Shown here: positions 9,918 to 20,946 of the stretch, piece by piece
Numbering within the stretch: the stretch's first letter is position 1
Layout: every line of letters begins with the position of its first letter
Assembly (NCBI GenBank): GCA_024760905.1
Contig: CM045746.1
Location: 7,369,466 to 7,433,465, forward strand
Origin: Plotosus lineatus
Taxonomy: Eukaryota > Chordata > Actinopteri > Siluriformes > Plotosidae
Direction: 5' to 3'
Length of the DNA: 64,000 nucleotides
The notes under the pieces: generated by a model
Databases searched by the model: none
Seen by the model: only the letters and a program-made list of their open reading frames with translations
Told to the model about the DNA's origin: nothing
Program-made: the position numbers and the translations under genes

Positions 9918-10170
9918 CTGGAATAATACCTTTGCCACCAGGCCACCATTGCCATATAAGACATTATATATTTTATTTTTATTTAAGCTATGTTATTATT
10001 TTTAATGATTCAACTTCTATTTAATTTATTTCATAATGCTTCAGTTTTTCCAGTGCATGCCCTAAACTGTTTTATTGCCTGATTAAACATTTTATTTATA
10101 TTTTCTATTTCATTATTTTTAAATTGACTTAAATTGTTTTTATATGTGCTTTGTATGACTATGTGTTAGA
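9918..10170. other. AT-rich spacer
   Basis: No feature recognised, apart from a short ACCAGGCCACCATTGCC string (about 9938) that resembles a fragment of the SINE head. Confidence 0.35.
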
Positions 10171-10173
10171 TTG

Positions 10174-10174
10174 C

Positions 10175-10207
<33 letters not shown>

Positions 10208-11525
10208 TTTCACTGAATTGGGTTGTGTGGGCAGCAGCCTACACAATGAGGTCCAGATGTCCCTCACCCCAGCCACTTCCTCCAGTTGTTCCAGGGGGAC
10301 ACCGAGATGTTCCCTCCAGCGTGTTTTGGGTCAATCCCTGGGTCTTTTCCCAGTTAGACATGCCCAAGCCACCAAACCAGAGAGGAGTTTGGGGGCATTC
10401 TAACCTGATTCCTGAGCCACCTCGACTGGCTCCTCTTGGATGAGCAGTGGTTCGACTTCGAGCTCCTCCTGGATGACTGAGCTTCTCACACTCTCTCTAA
10501 GGGAGAGCCCTGCCACCCAGAGAAGGAAGCTCATTTCAGCTGCTTGTAACCACAATCTTGTTCTTTGGGTCCCTTACCAAAGCTCGTGACCATAAGTGTG
10601 GGTTGGAACATAGATTGAATGGTAAAATTGAGAACTTTGCTTTCCAGCTCAGCTCCTTCTTCTCCACGACGGACTGGTACAGAGTCCGCTGCAGTAATTC
10701 ACCTGTCGATCTTCCGCTCCAACCTTTCCTCAGTTGTGAACAAGACCCCAAGATACTTGACCTCCTCCACTTGGGCAGGACCTCATTCTAGACCTGGAGA
10801 GGGCTATCTTTTCTGATAGAGGACCATAGCCTCAAACTTGGAAGTGCCAATATTCATTCTGGCCGCTTCACACTCGGCTGGAATTGTTCCAATAAGAGCT
10901 GGAAATCTTGGATTGATGACGCCAAAAGGACAACGCCATCCGCAAAAGTAAGAGAGCCTATGACCACCAAAACAGAACCCTCAGCACCGCGGCTGCATAT
11001 AGAAATTCTGTCCATAAAAATTATGAATCTGTGACAAAGGACAGCCTTGATGGACTCCAACTCTCACTGGGAATGAAGGTGACCTGTTTTTACCAATGTA
11101 GGCCAGGCTCTGTTTCCAGTGATACAGAGACCGAGTGGCCCGTAGCAACAGGTCCAGTACCCTGTACTCCCGGAACTCGCCCCACAAGATAGCCTGAAGG
11201 ACACAGTCAAAAAACCGCTCAAAATCCACAAAACACATGTTGACAGATTGGGAAAACTTCCATATCCACTCCAGGATCCTGTAGAGTGTACAGAATTGTT
11301 ACGAGACAGCCGGGACAAAAACCACATTGTTCCTCCTAAATCCGAGGTTCAACTATCGTTCGAATCCTCCTCTGCAGTAGCCCTGCAAAGACTTTCAAGG
11401 GTAGGATGAGGAGTGAGATTCCAGGATAATTGGAACACACCCTCCAGTTCCCTTTTTAAAAAGGGGAGCTACCAGCCTGGTTTTGCAACACCCTCTCCCC
11501 CATGACCTGTCAATCTTCCGCTCTA
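10174..11525 (-). mobile_element. Rex3 (RTE-clade LINE), 5'-truncated and decayed
   Basis: The minus strand is the sense strand. Signature stretches are CTGTGACAAAGGACAGCCTTG at 11030-11050 and the region around 11452-11480 (AAAAAGGGGAGCTACCAGCC). Both correspond to the sites of the widely used fish Rex3 primers, with substitutions. The minus strand at 10981-11238 encodes decayed reverse transcriptase with FVDFERFFDCV (the palm FxDxxKAFDxV motif) and GVHQGCPLS. The CAT run at 10174-10206 is the microsatellite tail expected at the 3' end. Stops and frameshifts throughout make it non-functional, and the endonuclease region is missing. Confidence 0.9.
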
Positions 11526-12504
11526 ACCTTTTGATCTTACATCAGTTTTTGTATTGGGGCACAATTTTACTCTTAATTACATTTTGTTTTTTATTTCTTT
11601 CTTTTTTAATTTAAAGATGTATAATGTTTAGTTTGTAAACTGCAGCTTCTGGACTTTTTAAATTCTCCTATTAAATAGTTTTTTTTTTCCAGAATGTTAT
11701 ATATTTGTGTTAATATTTATAGCAGATATAATTTTATCTTCCATTATAGCAGCTATAAAGAGTCATTTGTCATAAACTTGTTTATATGGAGCCTTGTTTA
11801 TGTTGTACGAGTTGCTGTTGCTATGGCAACAATAATTACATGTGAGAACCAGTGCATTAGGATGGCATGATGTAATATTTCAAATGGAAACCATTTTCAG
11901 CTCAAAATCAAATAAGCATCATAAAATTGAGATTGCTATATTTATTAATTTATTATTTATTTATTTTTTTTACATGACATTGCTCTCCAGAGATTTTTAT
12001 TACCGCTCACCGCCCTCGCCATCCATCTCCACTCGTTTTATATTCATACACTTAGAAACCCTGCGGCACTTAAGCCGACTGACACAAGTGTTCAGATTAG
12101 ATTTCGGGACCTGTTTGTATCCTTGAACTGTTCTTGCCGTGGTCTTTGCCTGGTTTGTCCTCAAGGGAAGACAGGAAGACACATAAGTGTCAGTATAAAC
12201 GTACATTATTCAATCCCAAAAAACACAGTGAACTTGAAGAGTCCGAACGCCTGTACACGGTGATGAGATGAAAAACGAATGGCAAATCTGAGCCACTTCC
12301 GGTCTGTTACCTCATCAGTATGAGTAGCAGACAGCTGGAACATGACATCACAGCAATGTGAACTCAGACTGATGTAAGATCAAATCAAGCCTCACTGTGA
12401 ATATCATCTCACCTCAAAATGCAAATCAAAATGAGAAAGAAACCTCCAGTGACCACAGGAGATAATCTGTACCTTTTACAGATACACAGAAAGACTGCTT
12501 CCAG
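11526..12504. other. unassigned AT-rich sequence
   Basis: No gene recognised. It contains homopolymer T tracts and sequence that looks single-copy near 12000-12420. Confidence 0.4.
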
Positions 12505-12539
12505 ATGCTCTTCAAGCATTTATTTTTTTTTTATCAGCA

Positions 12540-13008
12540 CCAGAACTTCATCACCATTCTCTTCATCACTGTCATCATCACCATCATCGATATCATCTTC
12601 ATTACCACTGTCATCATCATCATGATCATCATTACTACTCATCATAATCCCCATCATTATCATCACCATCAACATTGCCAACATCATCCTCTTCATCACT
12701 GTCTTCATCATCAGCATCATCTTCATCATTCTTCATAGTCATCACCACCATCATCATCACCATTGCCACCATCATCATCATTACCATCATCTTCATAATC
12801 ATTACCACCATGCTCATCATCATCATGACCACCATCATCACCACCACTATCATGATCACTAACATCACCTCCATAATCATCCTCTTCATCACTGTCATCA
12901 TCATCATCATCATCATCATTACCACCACTATTATTACCACCACCACCTTCATCATCACATCATTACCTCCATCATCATCCTCTTCATCATGGCCATCATC
13001 ATCATCAT

Positions 13009-13040
<32 letters not shown>

Positions 13041-13142
13041 TATTCATCAATATCACCACCATTATCATCACCAGCACCACCATTGTCACTATCATCTTCA
13101 TCATTACCACACATCATAATCATCATCAACAACATCATCATT
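12540..13142. repeat. degenerate (CAT)n tract
   Basis: About 600 bp built from ATC/CAC/CTT trinucleotides with frequent substitutions, keeping a three-base register. The register produces long stop-free frames on both strands: Ser/Ile-rich on plus and Asp/Met-rich on minus. These are repeat translations rather than proteins. Confidence 0.9.
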
Positions 13143-14480
13143 TTATCTGAAATTGAAACTTCCCTGGGATTCATGCAGGGTACCCCCCTTCCCCAAGTCC
13201 GGTCATAGTACATTCACAGGCATGTTCAGTATTTTGCTTAGAAACAAATAAAACCTCACAATTGTTCTTTTTCGGAGAGAAAAAAAGATGATCTCAGAAA
13301 GCCATTTGGTAGAAATGTTGGTGTTTGATGATCTGCTGAGTTTGGATTGGTTTGTATGGCTGGGTCTGATTTGTCAGGCTTTGGAACCTGGAACTTCGAA
13401 TTACATCATTTCTAAGTTGGAGGTGTTTGAGCTATAAAGGAGGAATAAATCTATATATTTTGAACTATCCAGCAAGCTAATGATAACGGGCTCTATTTTC
13501 CTGGCAATGCTGACGCTGTCACGTTGATCTGATGTCAGTTGATGAACTCACATAAAAGAGACTGCCTCGACAGCCAGGCATTGCTTTTGGGTTTTCCTAG
13601 TGGGGGATTGAGATGTATCATTAAACAATATTAAAATATCATCGCAATATTTGCTACATGGTTCTTCAAAGTGTCTTTAACCCTTAAAGTCAGATCTACC
13701 TTAGAGAACCCTGATATGGTTCTGTTTTCCTTTGGCAGAGTGGAACAATTCTCTAGAGATGCCTTTAGAAGATCAGTCAGCCCAAGGTCTCGGCAGCAGC
13801 CCGAGAGAACCTGTGACACACTGCTCTGCATGAAAATGAGACTCTATGATTCACAGACGTGTGTGTGTGTGTATGTGTGTGTGTGTGTGTGTGTGTATTT
13901 GCTTTCCCCATCTCTCTCCATTGCAGAAGGGTTGAGACAACCAATGGCCTGTTGCTAAGGTAACGCCAAAGTCAAAGATGCCTGTTTCTCTGTCGAGTGG
14001 GATTTGTTCCCGGAGTGTGATATCATTCAGCACAGATTGTATGCAAAGTGATCTAAAAGCTGCGCCTGGAAAACACTTCATTATGATATTTCAGATTTGT
14101 TTATATTTCATTATGATATGTCAGTTTTGGAGGCAAGTCATCATTAATACCCCTCTAATAAACATCAAAGCACTCAATGCAACCCAATGTCTTGCCCTGA
14201 ATCAATTTCTTCTAAATTCTTGATGTGCTAGAATTAAACAAAATTAATAAATCACTTCATTGTTCATTTGTAGATTTTATATCAAAGATATATTCATTGA
14301 TTCACTCATTTGCTGAGTCGCTTAATCCTACTGGGATTGCAAAGAGGCGGTAGCTTCTGTTGTTGCCAATTTTCAATACGTTATTCTAGGATATGATGAG
14401 AAAATAAGATTATATTGAGGTATAAAATGATTGACAACCTTGGCAGTGCACTGGAGCTAGGTGTTGTGGAAATGGAAGGA
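13143..14480. other. apparently unique sequence with one GT run
   Basis: No gene recognised. A (GT)n run lies at 13859-13898. The sequence TTGCTGAGTCGCTTAATCCTACTGGG at 14310-14335 looks like a scrap of the tRNA-headed dispersed repeat in minus orientation. Confidence 0.4.
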
Positions 14481-14482
14481 AA

Positions 14483-15390
14483 TACCTCACTTTACGAAAG
14501 TCTCACCAAACGAAAAATTCAGGTTACAAGATGCATTTGCCTAAAATTTTTGTCTCTGTATATGAAACAAGTTCACGTTATGAAAGCGCCATCATAAAAA
14601 TCCAAACGTGCCATTCAAACATTCAAACAACGCGCGAATTGCTTTCCCATTGGTTGTCTCCCAACACCCCGCCCCACTGGCTTCCCTTTGGATAGGAGGG
14701 AGCTGAATCTCCATAATACAGTACTGTACCCATAATACTTTTCGTGTGCCTTCGACCCATTGTTCGACACACACGTGAAGGACAGTTGTACTGTTGGTTC
14801 GTGAGTTTTTTGAGCGTGCTGATTGCAGAGTTATTTTTTGTTATTAATCATGAGCACCAAGAAAGTGATTCCCGGTGAGACTGAAAAGAAGAAGCAGGCT
14901 CCGTTATCAATAAAAGTAAAACAGAAGATGATAACAAAAATATAAAAGTGGGATTCGGTTGAGTGAAATCGCAAAGGGGTATGGCTGAAACCCCTCTACA
15001 ATCGGGACGATATTGAAGCAGAAGGAGGCATTAAAAGCAGCGATAGAGTGACGGAGGCGATTATTTTGAAAAAAGCAACCACCGTATTTAAGGACCTCGT
15101 GAAGGAGGGTGGGAGGTGAAGGTTCTTCAGATCAGCAACCCCCCGGACTTTAAAGCGTCGCATGGGTGGTTTGAGAGATTTTTAAAAAGGTAAATAATTT
15201 TTTTACTTTTAACACATATTTCATACAAAATTGGTGGACTTTTATAATTTTTAAAAGGTTTATGGGGTAGTCTTGGGGGCCTTGGAATGAATCACGTGTT
15301 TTACATGTAAAATTCGGTTCAATTGACGAAAAATGCAGGTTACGAAAAAAGCTCTAGAACAGATTAATTTTGTAAAGCGAGGTACCACTG
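14483..15390 (+). mobile_element. Tigger/pogo-like DNA transposon remnant
   Basis: The right end reads AAAGCGAGGTACCACTG followed by TA. The left end (TACCTCACTTTACGAAAG, 14483) is its inverted match but lacks the outermost bases. Between them, a frame starting at ATG 14850 begins MSTKKVIPGETEKKK and continues with LSIKVKQKM, resembling the N-terminal helix-turn-helix start of Tigger (CENP-B/pogo) transposases. The frame is broken by stops within about 35 codons. Later scraps near 15000-15190 (for example RRMGGLRDF) look like the second DNA-binding helix region. The DDE catalytic domain is absent, so this is an internally deleted, dead element. Confidence 0.75.
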
Positions 15391-15518
15391 TATTTGACTT
15401 TGATTCTTGTCTTTGTTTGGCAAAATTTGGCTCAAGGGCAGAGATATTTTTAAATGCTATCAAACGGAAGCCAGAGGAGCCCTGCAACAGTCATTATTTC
15501 TAAACAATGAGCTATGAG

Positions 15519-15521
<3 letters not shown>

Positions 15522-15565
<44 letters not shown>

Positions 15566-15613
15566 CATATATATATACATATATACATATATATATACAT
15601 ATATACATATATA
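15522..15613. repeat. (AT)n with ACAT interruptions
   Basis: AT-dinucleotide array that hosts RTE copy B. Its last 19 bases recur directly after that element. Confidence 0.95.
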
Positions 15614-15733
15614 ATGCAGCCGTGAGGGGGGGGCACAAACCAGTGTCTCTCCCTCACGCCGATCTAAGCCCGGATAAATGCAGAGGGTTGCGTCAGGAAG
15701 GGCATCCGGCGTAAAACAAATGCCAAATAAACT

Positions 15734-17239
15734 ATGCGAATCACAAGAAAGAATGACATACCGGATCGGTCGAGGCCCGGGTTAACAACGACCGCCATCA
15801 GTGCCGTCAACCAACAGGGTGCTGATGGAAATTGGACTACTGTTGGTCGAAGACGTCGAAGAAGGAGAGGCGGGAGGCGTGTCCGTTGCCAGAGAGAGAA
15901 GAGGAAAGGCATGAGTCTAGGACTGAAAGTAGGGACTTTGAATATTGGAACTATGACAGGAAAAGGTAGAGAGCTGGCTGACATGATGCAGAGGAGGAAG
16001 GTGGACATACTGTGTGTTCAGGAGACCAGGTGGAAAGGTCGCAAGGCTAGAAGCATAGGAGCAGGGTTTAAGCTGTTTTATCACGGTGTGGATGGGAAGA
16101 GAAATGGAGTCGGAGTCATCTTGAAGGAGGAGTTTGCCAGGAATGTTCTAGAAGTGAAAAGAGTGTCAGACAGAGTGATGAGTCTCAAGTTAGAAATTAA
16201 AGGTGTGATGGTCAATGTTGTTAGTGCTTATGCCCCACAGACAGGATGTGAGCGAGAAGAGAAGGAGAGATTCTGGAGGGAGTTAGATGAAGTGATGCAG
16301 AGTACCCCCAGAGGTGAAAGAGTGGTCATTGGGGCAGACTTCAATGGACATGTTGGTGCAGGAAACAGAGGGGACGAGGAAGTGATGGGTAGGTTTGGTA
16401 TCCAGGACAGGTACGCTGTAGGACAGATGTTGGTAGATTTTGCAAAAAGGATGGAAATGGCTGTGGTGAATACTTTCTTCCAGAAGAGAGAGGAGCATAG
16501 GGTGACTTATAAAAGTGGAGGTAGGAGCACACAGGTAGACTACATCTTGTGCAGGCGATGTAATTTAAAGGAAGTCAGTGACTGCAAAGTAGTAGCGGGT
16601 GAGAGTGTTGCCAAACAGCATAGGATGGTGGTGTGCAGGATGATGCTGATGGTGAGGAAGGTGAAGAAGGCAAAGGCAGAGCAGAAGACAAAGTGGTGGA
16701 AGGTGGAAAAGGAAGAGTGTCGGGCTGTCTTCAAGGAGGAGTTGAAACAGGCTTTGGGTGGTCAGGAAGTGCTTCCAGATGACTGGACAACTACAGCGAA
16801 TGTGATCAGGGAGACAGGTAGGAGAATATTTGGTGTGTCATCTGGAAGGAAAGTAGATAAGGAGACTTGGTGGTGGAATGAGGAAGTGCAGGAGTGTGTA
16901 CAAAGGAAGAGATTAGCTAAGAAGAAGTGGGACATTGACAAAACCGAAGAGAGTAAACAGGAGTACAGGGAGACACAGCGTAAGGCAAAGGTAGCAGTGT
17001 CAAAGGCCAAACAGAGTGCGTTTGATGACTTGTATGCTCGGCTGGAAAGTAAGGAGGGAGAAAATGATTTATACAGGTTGGCACAGCAGAGAAATAGAGA
17101 TGGGAAGGACGTGCAGCAAATTAGATTGATAAAGGACAGAGAGGGAAATGTATTGACTGATGACAGAAGTGTGCTGGGAAGATGGAAAGAGTACTTTGAA
17201 GAGCTGATGAATGAGGAAAATGAGAGAGAAAAAGAGTAG
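15734..17239 (+). pseudogene. RTE copy B endonuclease and N-terminal RT region
   Basis: A 501-codon frame. Residues about 1-60 are a basic linker (GRRRRRRRGGRR). An exonuclease-endonuclease-phosphatase domain follows, with QETRWKG near residue 95, YAPQ near 165, GADFNGHVG near 200 and DYILC near 270. At the position where related endonucleases usually have Ser-Asp-His, this protein has KQHRMVV (near 293). The C-terminal part runs through a Trp/Lys-rich linker into the start of the RT region. The frame ends early at TAG (17237) because one A is missing from the A-run at 17229; copy C has GAAAAAAGAG where B has GAAAAAGAG. The downstream RT is therefore out of frame. Confidence 0.9.
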
Positions 17240-17244
17240 AAGAG

Positions 17245-18066
17245 GTGACTGTTGAGGACCAGGAAGTAGCAAAGATTAGTAAGGGTGAAGTGAGGAGGGC
17301 ATTGAAGAGGATGAAGAATGGAAAGGCAGTTGGTCCTGATGACATACCGGTGGAGGTATGGAAGTGTCTAGGAGAGGTAGCAGTAGATTTTCTGACAAGA
17401 ACATTTAACAAGGTCTTAGAGAGTGAGAGGATGCCAGAGGAATGGAGGAGAAGTGTGCTGGTGCCCATTTTTAAGAACAAGGGAGACGTGCAGAGTTGTG
17501 GCAACTACAGAGGGATAAAGTTGATGAGCCATACGATGAAGTTATGGGAAAGAATAGTGGAAGCTAGACTAAGGGCAGAAGTCAGCATTTGTGAACAACA
17601 GTTTGGTTTCATGCCCAGAAAGAGCACCACAGATGCAGTGTTTGCCTTGAGGATGTTAATGGAGAAGTACAGAGAAGGTCAGACGGAGCTGCATTGTGCC
17701 TTTGTGGATCTGGAGAAAGCATATGACAGGGTGCCGAGAGAAGAACTGTGGTATTGCATGAGGAAGTCTGGAGTGGCAGAGAAGTATGTTAGAGTGGTGC
17801 AGGACATGTATGAGAGATGTAAGACAGTGGTGAGGTGTGCTGTCGGTGTGACAGAAGAGTTCAAGGTGGAGGTGGGACTGCATCAAGGGTCAGCTCTCAG
17901 CCCCTTCTTGTTCGCTATGGTGATGGACAGGCTGACAGACGAGGTTAGACAAGATTCCCCATGGACTATGATGTTTGCAGATGACATTGTAATCTGTAGT
18001 GAGAGCAGAGAACAAGTGCAGGAAAATCTAGAGAGGTGGAGGTATGCCCTGGAAAGGAGGGAATGA
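17245..18066 (+). pseudogene. RTE copy B reverse transcriptase core
   Basis: A 273-codon frame carrying the RT domain: fingers (GPDDIPVEVWKCL, NYRGIKLMSHTMKL), palm FVDLEKAYDRVPREELW, the GLHQGSALSPFLFA motif and the catalytic FADD at 17974-17985 (MMFADDIVICS). These residues coordinate the metal ions for cDNA synthesis. A single-base change at about 18060 ends the frame, and the rest of the protein continues in another frame (18036-18446). The sequence is otherwise well preserved, so the lesions appear recent. Confidence 0.9.
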
Positions 18067-18321
18067 AGATTAGCCTCAGTAAGACAGAGTACATGTGCAT
18101 GAATGCCAAGGACCAAAGAGGAACGGTGAGATTACAGGGAGCAGAGATAAGAAAGGTGGAGGATTTTAAGTACTTAGGCTCAACAATCCAGAGCAATGGC
18201 GAGTGTGGAAAAGAGGTCAAGAAGCGTGTGCAGGCAGGTTGGAATGGTTGGAGAAAAGTGTCCGGTGTGATGTGTGATAGGAGGGTATCGGCAAAAATGA
18301 AAGGAAAAGTGTACAAAAGCG

Positions 18322-18729
18322 GTGTTGAGGCCAACGATGCTGTATGGGTTAGAAACAGTGGCCCTGGGGAAAAGACAGGAGGCAGAGTTGGAGGTAGCAG
18401 AGATGAAAATGTTGAGGTTCTCTTTGGGAGTAACGAGGATGGATAGGATTAGGAATGAGTACGTCAGAGGGACAGCACATGTAAGACGTTTTGGAGACAA
18501 AGTCAGAGAGGCTAGATTGAGATGGTTTGGACATGTACAGAGGAGGGATAGTGAGTATATTGGTAATAGGATGCTGAGGCTGGAACTACCAGGCAAAAGG
18601 CCTAGAGGAAGACCAAAGAGACGATTCATGGATGTGGTAAAGGAGGACATGAAGGTCGTTGGTGTAAGAGAAGAAGATGCAAAGGATAGGGTGAGATGGA
18701 GGCAGATGATTCGCTGTGGCGACCCCTGA
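18322..18729 (+). pseudogene. RTE copy B C-terminal region
   Basis: This frame encodes the RTE C-terminal segment: MLYGLETVALGKRQEAELEV, then the WFGHVQRRD block and a basic GKRPRGRPKRRF stretch that may bind nucleic acid. It terminates at the TGA of CGACCCCTGAAGGG, that is, inside the conserved tail shared with the SINEs. Confidence 0.85.
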
Positions 18730-18757
18730 AGGGAAAAGCCGAAAGGAAAAGAAGAAG

Positions 18758-18837
18758 ATACATATATACATATATATATACATATATACATATATACATA
18801 TATATATATACACACATACCTATATATATACACATAC

Positions 18838-18887
<50 letters not shown>

Positions 18888-18904
18888 TATATACAGTATA
18901 TACA
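18758..18904. repeat. (AT)n spacer between RTE copies B and C
   Basis: AT/ACAT array of about 147 bp. Its start carries the copy B duplication and its end (18887-18904, ATATATACAGTATATACA) carries the copy C duplication. Confidence 0.95.
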
Positions 18905-19076
18905 AATGCAGCCGTGGGAGGCACAAACCAGTGTCTCTCCCTCACGCCGGTCCCAAGCCCGGATAAATGCAGAGGGTTGCGTCAGGAAGGGCATCCGGCG
19001 TAAAACAAATGCCAAATAAACTATGCGAATCACAAGAAAAAATCACATACCGGATCGGTCGAGGCCCGGGTAAACA

Positions 19077-19574
19077 ATGACCGCCATCAGTGCCGTCAAC
19101 CAACAGGGTGCTGATGGAAATTGGACTACTGTTGGTCGAAGACGTCGAAGAAGGAGAGGTGGGAGGCGTGTCCGTTGCCAGAGAGAGAAGAGGAGAGGCA
19201 TGAGTCTAGGACTGAAAGTAGGGACTTTGAATGTTGGAACTATGACAGGAAAAGGTAGAGAGCTGGCTGACATGATGCAGAGGAGGAAGGTGGACATACT
19301 GTGTGTTCAGGAGACCAGGTGGAAAGGTCGCAAGGCTAGAAGCATAGGAGCAGGGTTTAAACTGTTTTATCATGGTGTGGATGGGAAGAGAAATGGAGTC
19401 GGAGTCATCTTGAAGGAGGAGTTTGCCAGGAATGTTCTAGAAGTGAAAAGAGTGTCAGACAGAGTGATGAGTCTCAAGTTAGAAATTAAAGGTGTGATGG
19501 TCAATGTTGTTAGTGCTTATGCCCCACAGACAGGATGTGAGCGAGAAGAGAAGGAGAGATTCTGGAGGAGTTAG
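19077..19574 (+). pseudogene. RTE copy C endonuclease N-terminal half
   Basis: This frame carries the basic linker and the first half of the endonuclease, including QETRWKG and YAPQ. A missing G in TCTGGAGGAGTT (copy B has TCTGGAGGGAGTT) shifts the frame just after the codons for ERFW. A second single-base deletion nearby shifts it again, and the domain resumes at 19609. Confidence 0.85.
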
Positions 19575-19608
19575 ATGAAGTGATGCAGAGTACCCCAGTG
19601 GTGAAAGA

Positions 19609-20430
19609 GTGGTCATTGGGGCAGACTTCAATGGACATGTTGGTGCAGGAAACAGAGGGGACGAGGAAGTGATGGGTAGGTTTGGTATCCAGGACAGGAA
19701 CGCAGAAGGACAGATGTTGGTAGATTTTGCAAAAAGGATGGAAATGGCTGTGGTGAATACTTTCTTCCAGAAGAGAGAGGAGCATAGGGTGACTTATAAA
19801 AGTGGAGGTAGGAGCACACAGGTAGACTACATCTTGTGCAGGCGATGTAATTTAAAGGAAGTCAGTGACTGCAAAGTAGTAGCGGGTGAGAGTGTTGCCA
19901 AACAGCATAGGATGGTAGTGTGCAGGATGATGCTGATGGTGAGGAAGGTGAAGAAGGCAAAGGCAGAGCAGAAGACAAAGTGGTGGAAGTTGAAAAAGGA
20001 AGAGTGTCGGGTTGTCTTCAAGGAGGACTTGAAACAGGCTTTGGGTGGTCAGGAAGTGCTTCCAGATGACTGGACAACTACAGCTAATGTGATCAGGGAG
20101 ACAGGTAGGAGAATACTTGGTGTGTCATCTGGAAGGAAAGTAGATAAGGAGACTTGGTGGTGGAATGAGGAAGTGCAGGAGTGTGTACAAAGGAAGAGGT
20201 TAGCTAAGAAGAAGTGGGACATTGAGAAAACCGAAGAGAGTAAACAGGAGTACAGGGAGACACAGCGTAAGGCAAAGGTAGCAGTGTCAAAGGCCAAACA
20301 GAGCGCGTTTGATGACTTGTATGCTCGGTTGGAAAGTAAGGAAGGAGGAAATGATTTATACAGGTTGGCACAGCAGAGAAATAGAGATGGGAAGGACGTG
20401 CAGCAAGTTAGATTGATAAAGGACAGATAG
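19609..20430 (+). pseudogene. RTE copy C endonuclease C-terminal half and linker
   Basis: This frame begins at GADFNGHVG and runs through DYILC, KQHRMVV and the Trp/Lys-rich linker. It ends at a TAG where copy B encodes Glu (KDREGNVL). It aligns with copy B residues from about 198 onward with few substitutions. Confidence 0.85.
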
Positions 20431-20439
20431 GGAAATGTA

Positions 20440-20946
20440 TTGACTGATGACAGAAGTGTGCTGGGAAGATGGAAAGAGTACTTTGAAGAGCTGATGAATG
20501 AGGAAAATGAGAGAGAAAAAAGAGTAAAAGAGGTTACTGTTGAGGACCAGGAAGTAGCAAAGATTAGTAAGGGTGAAGTGAGGAGGGCATTGAAGAGGAT
20601 GAAGAATGGAAAGGCAGTTGGTCCTGATGACATACCGGTGGAGGTATGGAAGTGTCTAGGAGAGGTAGCAGTAGATTTTCTGACAAGAACATTTAACAAG
20701 GTCTTAGAGAGTGAGAGGATGCTAGAGGAATGGAGGAGAAGTGTGCTGGTGCCCATTTTTAAGAACAAGGGAGACGTGCAGAGTTGTGGCAACTACAGAG
20801 GGATAAAGTTGATGAGCCATACGATGAAGTTATGGGAAAGAATAGTGGAAGCTAGACTAAGGGCAGAAGTCAGCATTTGTGAACAACAGTTTAGTTTCAT
20901 GCCAAGAAAGAGCACCACAGATGCAGTGTTTGCCTTGAGGATGTGA
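20440..20946 (+). pseudogene. RTE copy C RT fingers region
   Basis: This frame encodes the RT N-terminal part (KNGKAVGPDDIPVEVW through RKSTTDAVFALRM). It ends at a TGA where copy B has TTA (Leu). In contrast to copy B, the A-run at the linker/RT junction is in frame here, which identifies the B lesion. Confidence 0.85.

Larger units (their letters stand above)
15614..18757 (+). mobile_element. RTE LINE copy B, near full length
   Basis: A 3144-bp LINE of the RTE clade (apurinic-type endonuclease plus reverse transcriptase in one frame), with a 5' UTR of about 120 bp beginning ATGCAGCCGTGAGG. The 3' end is CGACCCCTGAAGGGAAAAGCC followed by AAAAGAAGAAG. A 19-bp AT-rich duplication, ATACATATATACATATATA, is found at 15595-15613 and 18758-18776. 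Its own coding frame is broken at an A-run near 17230 and again near 18060 and 18318. The same 5' terminus is shared with copies C (18905) and F (33035), which supports it as the true element start. Confidence 0.93.

Noticed and set aside
12635..13213. Asp/Met-rich 192-codon frame
   Set aside because: Produced by a degenerate CAT trinucleotide array, which keeps frame without selection.
18180..18926. 248-codon frame with Tyr-Ile repeats
   Set aside because: Joins the AT microsatellite to antisense RTE sequence.
20049..20792. 247-codon minus-strand frame (also at 26257-27000)
   Set aside because: Antisense shadow of the RTE linker/RT region. The plus strand carries the RT motifs.
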